Source: Conus ventricosus | Lineage: Eukaryota; Mollusca; Gastropoda; Neogastropoda; Conidae | Direction: 5' to 3' | DNA: 64,000 nucleotides | Assembly (NCBI GenBank): GCA_018398815.1 | Contig: CM031616.1 | Location: forward strand, 74,328,840-74,392,839 | Shown here: positions 9,200 to 20,656 of the stretch, in pieces | How positions within the stretch are numbered: position 1 is the first letter of the stretch | Layout: every line of letters starts with the position of its first letter | The notes under the pieces: model-generated | The model's database searches: none | What the model was told of the DNA's origin: nothing | What the model saw: the letters and a program-made list of their open reading frames with translations, nothing else | Made by a program: the position numbers and the translations under genes

Positions 9200-9225
9200 G
9201 TAAGTGTCTGTTGGCCTGCGTCTGT

Positions 9226-9268
9226 CACTGTGTGTGTGTATGTGTGTGTGTGTGTGTGTGCGAAAAAA
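9226..9268 (+). repeat. Short (GT)n tract after a splice donor
   Basis: A 25-40 bp GT-rich tract with one GTAT interruption begins about 30 bp after the donor at 9200 and is followed by an A-run. Confidence 0.7.
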
Positions 9269-9339
9269 AAAGTTATTTTCTTATTTTATGGTTTTATTAT
9301 ATTTATTATGACAAAAAAGCAGAAGAGCACACAAAACAA

Positions 9340-10031
9340 AGTGTGAAGTAACGACGATTTAATGCACGACACAAAACAGGACAAGAAATTTTCGGCAAAA
9401 TGCCTTCCTCAGTGACAAAAAAATACAGACATAAACATGCACAATACTCCCCTTGTGAAGCCAAAGTGGTGAATGAAGTAGAAGAGGGACAGTGGAAGAG
9501 AGGGTGAGTAGAGTTCGAGGAATAGGGCACGAGGAAAGAGGGTAGAGTAAAGTGAGGAGGAGGAAAAGGAGAGAGAGAGAGAGAGGGGGGGGGGGGGGGG
9601 GTGGGGTGAGAAAGAGAGGGGAGAGACAGAGAGAGAATGGAAGTAGAGGAAGAGTGGAGAATGAGAGAGAGAAGAGGAGGGGAAGGAGAGTGAGTGGAGG
9701 GGGAGGGTGTGATGGTATGTAGTGGGTGTGTTGCATATGAATGAAATGAACAAGAGAAAGCACAATAAATAAGATACAATATACTCGAAAAAGCATTTTA
9801 AATGACAAGGGGAGGGGGGGGGGGGGGGAGAGAAGGGGGTCAGCCGCCTAAAGCATCCAACCCAAGCCTGACCCAAGGGTAGGTTGCCCTACCCAAGCAC
9901 CAAGGGGTGAGAGGGAAAACGGGAGAACCCGAGAAAAAACCCACTAGCCAGACGCATCTAAGAGCTGCAAGGCTCACCCCCCCACACACACGGAAAAAAA
10001 AAAAAAAAAAACCACTTGCCCGCGGGCAAAA

Positions 10032-10086
<55 letters not shown>

Positions 10087-10396
10087 TGCGCGCACGAACA
10101 AACACGCACACACACATACACACGCCAATAAGCGCTCACACTTGGGGGGGGGGGGGGGGGGGGGTAACAATGGGGAATAAATGGGTAAATGTACAAACAA
10201 GGCATACATTAAGACATCTGGGTGTAGCATAGGGAAGTAGGTGGTGCTATGGTGGCGCAACAGAAAAAAAGGGGCAAAAATAAGAGCATTAACGCAAAAG
10301 ATAGATATGCGGTCATGATGAGAGGCGCTAACAACACTCCCAATGACCAAAAAAAAAAAAATAAATAAATAATTATCTATACATATATATACACAC

Positions 10397-10427
<31 letters not shown>

Positions 10428-10700
10428 CAGATAGACAAAAAAATTTTAAAAAAGGGAAGAAAAAGGAGGGGAGGGAGGGGAAAGGGGAGGGCCGGGGGGA
10501 AAAAAGGAGAGACAAAAAAGAGAGGACAAAAATAGGGGCCTAAAGGAAGGGTGGAAGTATGAAAGACTGAAGAGTGAATAAGAGCAAGAGAAGAATCACT
10601 GAGCTTTGAAATGAATGGAGCAAATGACAAAACAGACGCCATGTGTTTTGACCTATTGATCTTTTTCAGGCAGACGAAGACCAGTCAAAGCATTGAAAAC
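9340..10700 (-). mobile_element. Unclassified repeat element rich in GA, CA, G-runs and (AT)n
   Basis: On the minus strand, the end near 9345-9425 reads TGAGGAAGGCATTTTGCCGA followed by TTCTTGTCC and TTGTGTCGTGCATTAAATCG. The GAGGAAGGC...GCCGAAA arrangement is common near the ends of Penelope-like or SINE-type elements. The opposite end (about 10645-10690) has CCTGAAAAAGATCAATAGG on the minus strand. Between them are GA-rich (9545-9700), poly-G (9585-9602, 9813-9829, 10144-10164), (CA)n (10031-10082) and (TA)n (10382-10428) tracts. No coding domain was found, so the class is a guess. Confidence 0.35.
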
Positions 10701-10720
10701 AAAGGTTGAACAAACACATA

Positions 10721-10762
10721 CACACACACGCATGCATTTACATGCGTGCATGAACACGCACA

Positions 10763-10841
<79 letters not shown>

Positions 10842-10880
10842 TACATGCATGCACGCACAGACACACACACACACACATAT
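10721..10880 (+). repeat. (CA)n microsatellite
   Basis: About 160 bp of mainly CA dinucleotides with CATG-containing interruptions, ending in an A-run, within the last SPRYD3 intron. Confidence 0.9.
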
Positions 10881-11068
10881 GTAAAAAAAAAAAAAGTAGA
10901 CAGTTGTCTTGATCACCCGTAAATCCATTTGTTGATCTGTTTTGTGTGTGCTGGACAGTTGCTTGGTGTCCTTGTTCGTTGAGTGTGCTGATTTACACTT
11001 GTGCCTGCATGTCTGACCCCAGACCACAGAGACGGTAGAATGGATGATGTGTGGTGTGTGTCTGCCAG

Positions 11069-11204
11069 GTGTTCTTCACTCGCAATGGGAAGATGGTGGG
11101 CAAACGCAGGGTGCCCATCCCCAAGGGCGGCTTCTACCCCACGGTCGGCATGCTCAGCAGCTGCGAGCGATGTGCGCGTTGACCTTCACCCTGTGACGGG
11201 ATGA
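11069..11204 (+). CDS. SPRYD3: SPRYD3-like last coding exon (VFFTRNGK to stop)
   Basis: The acceptor is TCTGCCAG (ending 11068). The exon reads VFFTRNGKMVGKRRVPIPKG and GGFYPTVGMLSSCE, matching the end of SPRYD3 (VFFTRNGK, GGFFPTIGMLS). The expected ending VRVDLHPVTG and stop (TGA 11202-11204) lie one frame over, so a single extra base near 11171 shifts the frame. Read literally the frame would stop at 11178 after CAR. Vertebrate SPRYD3 ends with a very similar VDLHPLSG, which argues for a sequencing indel rather than a new C-terminus. Confidence 0.85.
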
Positions 11205-11896
11205 CCTCCAGGCTGTGTGTAGTGGTCTGGGAGGGGTGTGGCGGCCAACCTGAAGCCCTGCTTGGTTCACATTCTCCGCCTTTCTGACTGTTGGCCGGTG
11301 GTCTGCATTGACGTTGATCAGATTGGACTCAGGGTGGCGTGGAGGGTAGTGGGGGTGATTCTTGCCTTTTTTTTTTTTTTTAGTGTGTTTTTTTTTTAAT
11401 AACTTTTATTGTACTGGGGGTAGGTTTAATCATACTTTTTTTTTTTAAATGAAGAACAGTTTGGGAATCTGTGTAGAACAATGTGCAACCTACTCAGCTT
11501 CCATCAGAGACATAAATAGTGAGTCATTTCTCATCTCATGGTTGATTAAACTGACAGGACTTTTTACTTAATGCAGTTCAGGTCATCTCCTGTTGTTACA
11601 GCTGACAGGCACTTTTCACTTGATGCAGTTCAAGTCATCTCCTGTTGTTACAACTGACAGGCACTTTTTGTTTCATGCGGTTTACGTTAAGGCAAACAAC
11701 ATGTTGCCCTTTGTCTGTGTGAACAGCTTTAGGAAGGGTATAGTTGGTAGGTGGTGTTATACCTACTGGTCAGGTCACATCATGTGAACTGTTCAGCGGC
11801 TGAAAGTTGTGAGGATTGACTGGTTCATGAAGAGATCAGTTGGTGGGTGGACAGTGTCCACATCTGTTCCCTGATTAGCCACACCCCTGCTGAATG

Positions 11897-11898
<2 letters not shown>
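11205..11898 (+). other. Probable 3' UTR or downstream sequence of the SPRYD3-like gene
   Basis: T-runs (11369-11398, 11438-11447) and a partly repeated segment are seen: TGACAGGCACTTTT occurs twice (around 11603 and 11655) with flanking TCATCTCCTGTTGTTACA in 2-3 copies (11582-11668). No clear AATAAA was found close to the stop, so the transcript end is not placed. Confidence 0.4.
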
Positions 11899-11971
<73 letters not shown>

Positions 11972-11992
11972 CACACACATACACACACATTT
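11899..11992 (+). repeat. (CA)n microsatellite
   Basis: An almost pure CA run of about 70 bp followed by CATACACACAC-type variants. Confidence 0.95.
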
Positions 11993-12059
11993 TGCCAACG
12001 CACTGAAAAGATGAAGGTTCCAAGGAATAGTTGTTGGGGCATAGAATGGAAATGTGAAG

Positions 12060-12515
12060 TGCAGGCCGTCTGATGATCCATAGGGCTGTGACGTGGATGA
12101 TCAGTATGGATCGGTCTGACTGTGCATGTTTCAGATAAATCCACAGGGCTGTGACGTGGATGGCCAATCTGGATCAGTCTGACTGTGCATGTTTCAGATA
12201 AATCCACATGGCTGTGACGTGGATGGCCAATCTGGATCAGTCTGACTGTGCATGTTTCAGATAAATCCACATGGCTGTGACGTGGATGGCCAATCTGGAT
12301 CAGTCTGACTGTGCATGTTTCAGATAAATCCACATGGCTGTGACATGGATGGCCAATCTGGATCAGTCTGACTGTGCATGTTTCAGATAAATCCACATGG
12401 CTGTGACATGGATGGCCAATCTGGATCAGTCTGACTGCATGTTTCAGATAAATCCACATGGCTGTGACATGGATGGCCAATCTGGATCAGTCTGACTGTG
12501 CATGTTTCAGGTAGT
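12060..12515 (+). repeat. Minisatellite, about 60-bp unit, 7 copies
   Basis: Units carry AGATAAATCCACATGGCTGT, GACGTGGATGGCCAATCTGG and ATCAGTCTGACTGTGCATGT. The first copy is the most diverged; GACGTGG changes to GACATGG along the array. Confidence 0.9.
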
Positions 12516-13388
12516 ACATCTGCTTCATGGCTTCTTTCATATATGAGCAAAAAGGTCATGCGATGCAAACCATTTTTTTGTTTTTGTTTTTAAATAATGA
12601 TGTTTAGGAAAATTCAGTTACAATTGCATGTAAACTTGTTTGCCACATGAAGTGATCGAGTGAACAGGCAAGAATGTTCGGAGCATGACTCTTGGTGAAA
12701 GGTCACACAGATGTGGACTGGTCGTCGAGCCTTTGACCTGGAAGTTAACTGTCTGTGATTGCCAACCTGTTTCCCACCAACTTCAGTATTTTGTGGCGCT
12801 GGCATCCCTGTTAGGGGACCCTAGGTAGAGGCTCCGTATGGGAAAACGCAAAATTGACGATGTGTGTTTTGTAGAGAGCTGACCTTGAACCCCAAGGTGA
12901 AGTCACAGCACTGTAGTCTGTCCAGCGATTGCTCCTATTGTACTGGCCTCCTTCTTCTGGTGCCTTGTCACATTGGCTTCTCTGAGTTCTGCGTTGGAAG
13001 AGATCTCTCGCTTGAAATGTGTACATATTGCACTGATGTTAGAGGGGGTACTTTTCTGTGGATGTGTACTTGTTGGTTACCTGGTTGGTAACATTAACTG
13101 ATATTGATTACTGTTGGTATGTCCTTTAAATCATTTTGACATTTTAAAAAAGGGCAGGGGAGGGGGGGGGGGGTAACTGTGATGCTGTCCTTATCGACTC
13201 TGTGATTACTGACACACTGATGGGAGGAGAATGTGTCACATGAACTTGGTGTGTCACCAAGGAGTGGGGAGAAACTCCAGTGTGAATGTGTGTGTTGTGT
13301 GAGAGAGACAACAAACTTTTTATGGAACTGTTGACCGGTTTCAGTGCAGATTGGATCGATGGCTAGGAAATTTGAACATGTGTTGAAA
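12516..13388. other. Non-coding, no gene seen
   Basis: Unique sequence with a G-run near 13161-13172. No splice-flanked frame or domain was recognised. Confidence 0.5.
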
Positions 13389-13622
13389 AGGATTGGTCAG
13401 TTTGACCTTGACTTGGTTTCAATGATTGGTCAGTTTGACCTTGACGTGGTTTCAATGATTGGTCAGTTTGAGCATGACTTGGTTTCAATGATTGGTCAGT
13501 TTGACCTTGACTTGGTTTCAATGATTGGTCAGTTTGACCTTGACTTGGTTTCAATGATTGGTCAGTTTGACCTTGACCTGGTTTCAATGATTGGTCAGTT
13601 TGACTTTGACTTGGTTTCCAAG
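13389..13622 (+). repeat. 33-bp minisatellite, 7 copies
   Basis: The unit is GATTGGTCAGTTTGACCTTG followed by ACTTGGTTTCAAT. As 33 is a multiple of three, it is open on both strands. Copies differ at single bases (CTTGACGTGG, GCATGACTTGG). Confidence 0.9.
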
Positions 13623-14916
13623 TCACAAAGTTAAGGATACCTGTAAGCATTACGTCAACTGGCTAGCAGTAATTCATCACTGACAGTCCAAAGAATTCTT
13701 TAGCATTATGTCGCTGGCGAAGAGTCATTCATCTCAGACTGTTGGGGTGATAATAGTGGAACGTGAATGAATTGGGTTTGAATGTTGATCATGTAGGTTT
13801 TTCCCGCAAGTAATCTCTTCCTCTTTCATCCTTCGATACACACAACCATGTGTCATAGTGGAAAAAAATCAATGTTGATTCTGCTCAAACATGCTTTCAC
13901 ATGCAGGCAACACAAACTCTGTGGCCAAATATTCCGCCTGTTTGTGGACGTCCATCTCAACACCCCCAGAACATTGCCTGTCTCCATCGCTTTCACACAT
14001 ACATACAAGCATGCTTGTAGACAGACATCAAAGATGATCATGGTGATCCACATGTGTAGCCAGGGAAAAGCCAAGGAACAAAGGGAAGGGGATCACACAA
14101 AACTCCACTCCCTTTGTTGGGCAGATGGGATTAATACTTGCATGTCTATACAGGGAGTGTCTGCAGGAGTATCAGCCTGCGTATGCAGAAGAAGGAAAGG
14201 GAAGGGGATGATATTTTCAGTGACAGGCAAGTCAAAGGCAGCGCATACATGGTATGTGCGTGTTCCCATAACCTGCTGAATGCTGACGTAGATCATTTCA
14301 TCTAGAGCAGACACATTTGACCTTGTGTGGGGGCATGCACAGGGAGAGAATTGCACACATGTGTGTCCACATCTCTTGATGTGGGGAATGGAGATCTCTC
14401 CGTTTGAGTGGTACAAGCTGCCGCTGGGTGGAAAGTCTGAAGCAACAAACATGGGCTGCAGTGGCTGACATTTCCTGCCGTTTGTCAGTGTAGACAGATG
14501 TAGCCATGTTGTCAGCGTAGACAGATGTAGCCATGTTGTCAGTCATAGGGGAGAGCTACCATACAGAATTCATACATTATTGTGAAGCCTCCAAGGCTGT
14601 GGAGAGTAAGAATTTCACCCTAACTTATAAAGAGACCCTCCCTGTAAACGTAGTTTTCCCTGGAGTATTTGTATGCACTAGATTTTCCTTCCAATAGATT
14701 GTCTCCCTTTTCAACTTGCTTTTCTTGAGAGTTTTTACCCTGAAATTAATCTCCCCGGCAATACTCCCTCCCAAAGACTTACTTTTCTTAAAAATTTTTA
14801 TCTGAGGGATTTACTGTCCAGAGTGACGGCATAACTTAAACATGCGCTTCTCAGGAACGTTTACTTCTGCTAGATTTAGCTCCCTTCGAAGACAACCCTA
14901 ATTTGGGAGAGTTTCT
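13623..14916. other. Non-coding, no gene seen
   Basis: A short two-copy tandem (CAGTGTAGACAGATGTAGCC / CAGCGTAGACAGATGTAGCC, 14486-14540) is the only structure. A pyrimidine-rich segment at 14590-14900 has several CTCCC motifs but no terminal repeats. Confidence 0.45.
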
Positions 14917-15440
14917 GGTGGTGCTTCTGGATGAGGTTTCACCAGTTGAAAGAAGACCTCTGAGTAATATCACAATCACTGGTGGTGCTTCTGGATGAGG
15001 TTTCACCAGTTGAAAGAAGACCTCTGAGTAATATCACAATCACTGGTGGTGCTTCTGGATGAGGTTTCACCAGTTGAAAGAAGACCTCTGAGTAATATCA
15101 CAATCACTGGTGGTGCTTCTGGATGAGGTTTCACCAGTTGAAAGAAGACCTCTGAGTAATATCACAATCACTGGTGGTGCTTCTGGATGAGGTTTCACCA
15201 GTTGAAAGAAGACCTCTGAGTAATATCACAATCACTGGTGGTGCTTCTGGATGAGGTTTCACCAGTTGAAAGAAGACCTCTGAGTAACATCACAATCACT
15301 GGTGGTGCTTCTGGATGAGGTTTCACCAGTTGAAAGAAGACCTCTGAGTAATATCACAATCACTGGTGGTGCTTCTGGATGAGGTTTCACCAGTTGAAAG
15401 AAGACCTCTGAGTAATATCACAATCACTGGTGGTGCTTCT
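14917..15440 (+). repeat. Very homogeneous minisatellite, 62-63 bp unit, about 8.5 copies
   Basis: Units read GGTGGTGCTTCTGGATGAGG, TTTCACCAGTTGAAAGAAGA, then CCTCTGAGTAATATCACAAT. Only one base differs across the array (AACATC for AATATC in one copy), so it is recently expanded or actively homogenised. Confidence 0.95.
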
Positions 15441-16096
15441 GTCAGAATGCAGTCGGTGTTACAGATGGAGAAAAAAAACAGCCACAGGCTGTATGCTAGA
15501 CCTGTTGCAGTGGTCATTGCATTTTATTTTTCTCTACTTCTTTTGGGGGGTTCTTCAGCGAGGCAGTTGAGTTGTCTTGGAGAAAGGATGGAATCATGTT
15601 GGACTAGAGTGAACAGAATTTAAAGTGATGAGTTCTGTGTACATGTGTCATGTATGGTCTTGTGCCATGGTTTCTTCAATGTCAGGATGTAAATTGAGAT
15701 GGTTCAGGGATGAGGAGAGAGCAGCAAGGGTGTGTTGAATAATCAGCCTACTGGCACCGTTTCTTGATGCCAAGTGTGTTGACTGCATGTGTGGTGGTTT
15801 CTGTCATTGGTATTTGTATGTCCTCCAATGCTTTTGAAGTTGAACAAATGTTGGGATACTACACAAATGTTTGATTTTGAAAGCAATCAAATGCGTGTCA
15901 TTTTCTACTGAAGACTGTCTGATATTATGAAAAGCGTGGCAAAGTGAATGATACTAGATGTGTGTAATTCAAAGTGTAATCTTTGGTAGGTGTGGATTGC
16001 TAACATCCTGTGTGTATCATAATGAGAATTTAATTTCCTTTTTTTTCTTCTTTTTTGTTTGTTTGTAGGTGACATCAAACTTTCTGCTGTTTTGTA
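15441..16096. other. Non-coding, no gene seen
   Basis: T-rich unique sequence without recognised domains. Confidence 0.45.
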
Positions 16097-16232
16097 GATT
16101 GGGTACAGATGTGGATTGGGTACAGATGTCGATTGGGTACAGATGTCGATTGGGTACAGATGTGGATTGGGTACAGATGTGGATCGGGTACAGATGTCGA
16201 TTGGGTACAGATGTGGATTGGGTACAGATGTC
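16097..16232 (+). repeat. 17-bp minisatellite, 8 copies
   Basis: The unit GATTGGGTACAGATGTG/C is repeated eight times with a G/C alternation at the last base and one T-to-C change (GATCGGG). Confidence 0.9.
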
Positions 16233-16551
16233 AGGTAGTGATACTGAATGTGTAGGGTTAATGTTCTGTTGTAATCTTATTTTGGTTTTGATTCATTCTA
16301 TTTTTTCCTTATATTGTTCTGATTGATGTTTTGGCCTTGACCCTGAAATCCTTCAAGACACCCCACAGGAGAAGCTCTGTCATGGTCATGGTCATCGGCC
16401 TCTATCTGATCTCTTGGACATTCTGACAGGCTGGTAGGATAAAGAAAGGAAAGAACCAAAAGATCAGTGATCATGTGGCTGGCAGCTAACATCAGTTAAC
16501 ACTGTGCTGAATGGGCATCATTCCAGAGAAGATTCAGAGTTGTCTTAGATC

Positions 16552-16792
<241 letters not shown>

Positions 16793-16929
16793 CTCTTTCT
16801 TTTCACATATAACATATAAAAACAATGGAAATGGAAGACAACAGCACAGCCTTTGCCAAATGTGTTGTTAGTGTTGTTTGCAGTTCATCTTTTTCAGTGT
16901 GTAGCAGGTCTTCAGTGTGGCGACTGCTG

Positions 16930-17235
16930 TCTGTCAGGCCGTGCAGCAGAATGCGGTATAGGTCAGAGGTCAGGCCGTGCAGCAAAATGCGGTATAGGTC
17001 AGAGGTCAGGCCGTGCAGCAGAATGCGGTATAGGTCAGAGGTCAGGCTGTGCAGCAGAATGCAGTAAAGGTCAGAAGTCAGGCAGTGCAGCAAAATGAGA
17101 TATAGGTCAGAGGTCAGGCAGTGCAACAGAATGCGGTGTAGGTCAGAGGTCAGGCACTGCAGGCAGACGGAATGCTTGTCTTGCCTCACTCAGAAACCCG
17201 ACAGAATGCGGTGTAGGTCAGAGGTCAGGCAGGGA
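16930..17235 (+). repeat. 36-38 bp minisatellite, about 8 copies
   Basis: Units contain AGGTCAGAGGTCAGGCCGTG and CAGCAGAATGCGGTAT. Variation increases towards the 3' end, and one unit near 17160-17210 is interrupted by unique sequence. Confidence 0.85.
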
Positions 17236-17679
17236 AGTAATGCTGACTCTGGAGTGTGTGGTTCATATGTTCTCTCTTGGATTGGAGTGCAGTTTCCATG
17301 TATGTTGTGTTAGTGTAGCCTGGCGAATGGGGCAGAATTCTCACACTGTTTGACAGGTCTGAGGGTGGTAGACTGCCTTTAATGCGTTCCTTTCTTCTTA
17401 TGGAAACGCTGAGTAACAGTGAGCTTCACTGGAACAGTGAACAGACTTGGCCAGAGAGGCTGGATCCCCGATGGTCGCTTTCAGCAGGCAGGGGTGAAAG
17501 GTCATCGTTAAACATTACCACTCCACGCCTTAGCTGGACTGATAGTTCCTAGAAGATAGGAGATCACAAACCTGATCAATAGCTGTTCCCCACCCTGCAC
17601 TGTCACAGCTTGAACAACACAGCAGTGTAGGGAAATGGCTGTGGATGTCAGGGTCGTGCAGAAATGGAAAAGGATTGCC
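17236..17679. other. Non-coding, no gene seen
   Basis: Unique sequence between two minisatellites, with no recognised features. Confidence 0.45.
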
Positions 17680-18455
17680 TAGGTTTGTCTGTGGATCATG
17701 TGTTGATGTAAGATCTCCTAGGTTTGTCTGTGGATCATGTGTTTAGGTTGCTGTGGATCATGTGTTGACAAGATCTAGGCTTGACTGTGGATCATGTGTT
17801 ATAAGATCTAGCTGTGGATCATGTGTTGACGTAAGATCTAGGTTGACTGTGGATCATGTTTGACGAAGATCTCTAGGCTTGACTGTGGATCATGTGTTGA
17901 CGTAAGATCTCTAGGTTTGTCTGTGGATCATGTGTTGACGTAAGATCTAGGCTTGACTGTGGATCATGTGTTGACGTAAGATCTGAGCTTGACTGTGGAT
18001 CATGTGTTGACATAAGATCTCCTAGGTTTGCTGTGGATCATGTGTTGATGTAAGATCTCTAGGCTTGACTGTGGATCATGTGTTGACGTAAGATCTAGGC
18101 TTGACTGTGGATCATGTGTTGACGTAAGATCTCTAGGTTGATCGTGGATCATGTGTTGACGTAAGATCTAGGCTTGACTGTGGATCATGTTTGACGTAAG
18201 ATCTAGGCTTGACTGTGGATCATGTGTTGACGTAAGATCTCGTAGGTTTGATCTGTGGATCATGTGTTGAGTAAGTCTAGGCTTGACTGTGGATCATGTG
18301 TTGACGTAAGATCTAGGCTTGACTGTGGATCATGTGTTGACGAAGATCTCGTAGGTTTGTCTGTGGATCATGTGTTGATGTAAAGTCTCCTAGGCTTGAC
18401 TGTGGATCATGTGTTGACGTAAGTCTAGGCTTGACTGTGGATCATGTGTTGAGCA
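17680..18455 (+). repeat. Minisatellite A of a graded series (about 36-bp unit, about 20 copies)
   Basis: The typical unit is CTAGGCTTGACTGTGGATCA followed by TGTGTTGACGTAAGAT. Copies vary by small indels (CTAGG or CTCTAGG, TGACG or TGATG), more than in other arrays of the window. The GGCTTGACT and GTAAGAT blocks recur in array B. Confidence 0.9.
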
Positions 18456-18574
18456 GATCCGATGGGTGTGTGTTAATTTAGTGGATTTTGAATCTGTGGT
18501 GTGTTATTTTTGGATTAAAGACGTTTGTGGTTGATTGGGCCGTCTGCAGAGAGTGTCCTTCGCTTGGTTTTGGA

Positions 18575-19085
18575 TCACCATAACGATACCCTTGCCTTGA
18601 CTTTCGATTGCTTGTAAAGATGTCCTTGGCTTGACGTTCAGTCGCCTGTAAAGATGTCCTTGGCTTGACTTTCAGTCGCCTGTAAAGATGTCCTTGGCTT
18701 GACGTTCAGTCGCCTGTAAAGATGTCCTTGGCTTGACTTTCAGTCCCCTGTAAAGATGTCCTTGGCTTGACTTTCAGTTGCCTGTAAAGATGTCCTTGGC
18801 TTGACGTTCAGTCGCCTGTAAAGATGTCCTTGGCTTGACTTTCAGTCGCCTGTAAAGATGTCCTTGGCTTGACTTTCAGTCGCCTGTAAAGATGTCCTTG
18901 GCTTGACGTTCAGTCGCCTGTAAAGATGTTGGCGTGACTTTCAGTCGCCTGTAAATATGTCCTTGGCTTGACTTTCAGTCGCCTGTAAAGATGTCCTTGG
19001 CTTGACTTTCGATCACCTGTAAAGATGTCCTTGACTTGACTTTCGATCATCTGTAAAGATGTCCTTGGCCTCACTTTCGATCATC
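18575..19085 (+). repeat. Minisatellite B of a graded series (about 34-bp unit, about 15 copies)
   Basis: The typical unit is CTTGGCTTGACTTTCAGTCG followed by CCTGTAAAGATGTC. The last copies change stepwise (TTTCGATCACC, then TTTCGATCATCTG), approaching the unit of array C. Confidence 0.9.
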
Positions 19086-19722
19086 TGCTGAGTAAAGCTG
19101 TGTGGCCTGTCTTTGGGTCATCTGCAGAGTGTAGCTGTGAGGCCTATCTTTGGGTCATCAGCAGAGTATAGCTGTGTGGCCTGTCTTTGGGTCATCTGCA
19201 GAGTATAGCTGTGTGGCCTGTCTTTGGGTCATCAGCAGAGTATAGCTGTGTGGCCTGTCTTTGGGTCATCAGCAGAGTATAGCTGAGAGGCCTGTCTTTG
19301 GGTCATCTGCAGAGTATAGCTGTGAGGCCTGTCTTTGGGTCATCAGCAGAGTAAAGCTGTGTGGCTGTCTTTGGGTCATCAGCAGAGTGTAGCTGAGAGG
19401 CCTGTCTTTGGGTCATCTGCAGAGTATAGCTGTGAGGCCTGTCTTTGGGTCATCAGCAGAGTATAGCTGTGTGGCCTGTCTTTGGGTCATCAGTAGAGTA
19501 AAGCTGTGTGGCCTGTCTTTGGGTCATCAGCAGAGTATAGCTGTGAGGCCTGTCTTTGGGTCATCAGCAGAGTATAGCTGTGAGGCCTGTCTTTGGGTCA
19601 TCAGCAGAGTATAGCTGTGAGGTCTGTCTTTGGGTCATCAGCAGAGTATAGCTGTGAGGCCTGTCTTTGGGTCATCAGCAGAGTATAGCTGTGTGGCCTG
19701 TCTTTGGGTCATCTGCTAAGAC
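19086..19722 (+). repeat. Minisatellite C of a graded series (37-bp unit, about 17 copies)
   Basis: The typical unit is CCTGTCTTTGGGTCATCAGC followed by AGAGTATAGCTGTGTGG. Array B grades into it over 18990-19120. Internal variants (GTGTGG/GTGAGG, CAGC/CTGC) form blocks, suggesting multi-unit duplication. Confidence 0.9.
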
Positions 19723-19907
19723 ATTGTTGGCTGCACTATGAGTTGTCTGTATCGCTTGGATTGTTCATGTTTAATTGACATGTTTCATGCCTTGTCCTGT
19801 GAGTTCCACTTGCCAACATTCAACCTGGCTGAAGAGTGGTTGTGTGGCAGTGGTGCCCTGTGCTTCAAAACATAACCATGTTCACAGGGACAAGCAAAAT
19901 AGAAATG

Positions 19908-19911
<4 letters not shown>

Positions 19912-19943
<32 letters not shown>
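19912..19943 (+). repeat. (GA)n microsatellite
   Basis: About 32 bp of GA dinucleotides. Confidence 0.95.
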
Positions 19944-19945
<2 letters not shown>

Positions 19946-20625
19946 CCTGCTGTTAATGATATGCACAATCTCAGCAATTCATTGTCTGTGAAAATGTTAA
20001 TTGCCTGGATGGAAAATGCAGATTTGGGGGGTGGGGGTGGGGTCCTGATTTTTGGAACAGATGTATGTTCATAGTGTCTCTCATGTACAGAGTTCAAGCA
20101 TGTTTGCCTGTGAAGTCTTTGTATCTGTTGTTCTGTTCCTTTTGACAGCGCATACACACTGCGCATGCTTGCTGGCTTGAACAAGATTCCGATCCCTCGC
20201 TGACAGTGCTGTGCTGACATCAGTAGGTCAACAACTCCCTAGATCCAGGGGTCAGCAGGACGTAAACATCACCATTCACCCACAGTGAAGACACACAGAA
20301 TTTGCCACCTGATATTTGTCGTTGTTGTTTTCCATACAGATCTTGAGACCTCTGTCCCTGTTCCTGTATCTATTTCAAAGCACAAATGGTGTCATAGATA
20401 TTGGAGCTAACCCAGGCATTGACCTTGTAGATTAAGCCTCAGGAACATGATGTGAAATACTGATTTTGGAGATGATATGTTTTGGGGGTGAGGCAAGGGA
20501 ACAGGAGGGGGGGGGGGGGGGGGGGGAGGGAAGGGAATAGAAAAGTGTCACTTCATCAGATGTTAGGCATAAATGTTGGTTGACTGTTTTAATAGATATT
20601 TGCAGATCTTTGCGTGTATGTGTGT

Positions 20626-20656
<31 letters not shown>

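Noticed and set aside
8960..9346. A 128-residue acidic protein starting at the ATG near 8968
   Set aside because: The frame runs through a clear GTAAGT donor at 9200 into a GT tract; only the part to 9199 matches SPRYD3.
9306..9876. Three overlapping Ser/Pro/Leu-rich minus-strand frames
   Set aside because: They come from GA-rich and G-run sequence in three phases and have low complexity.
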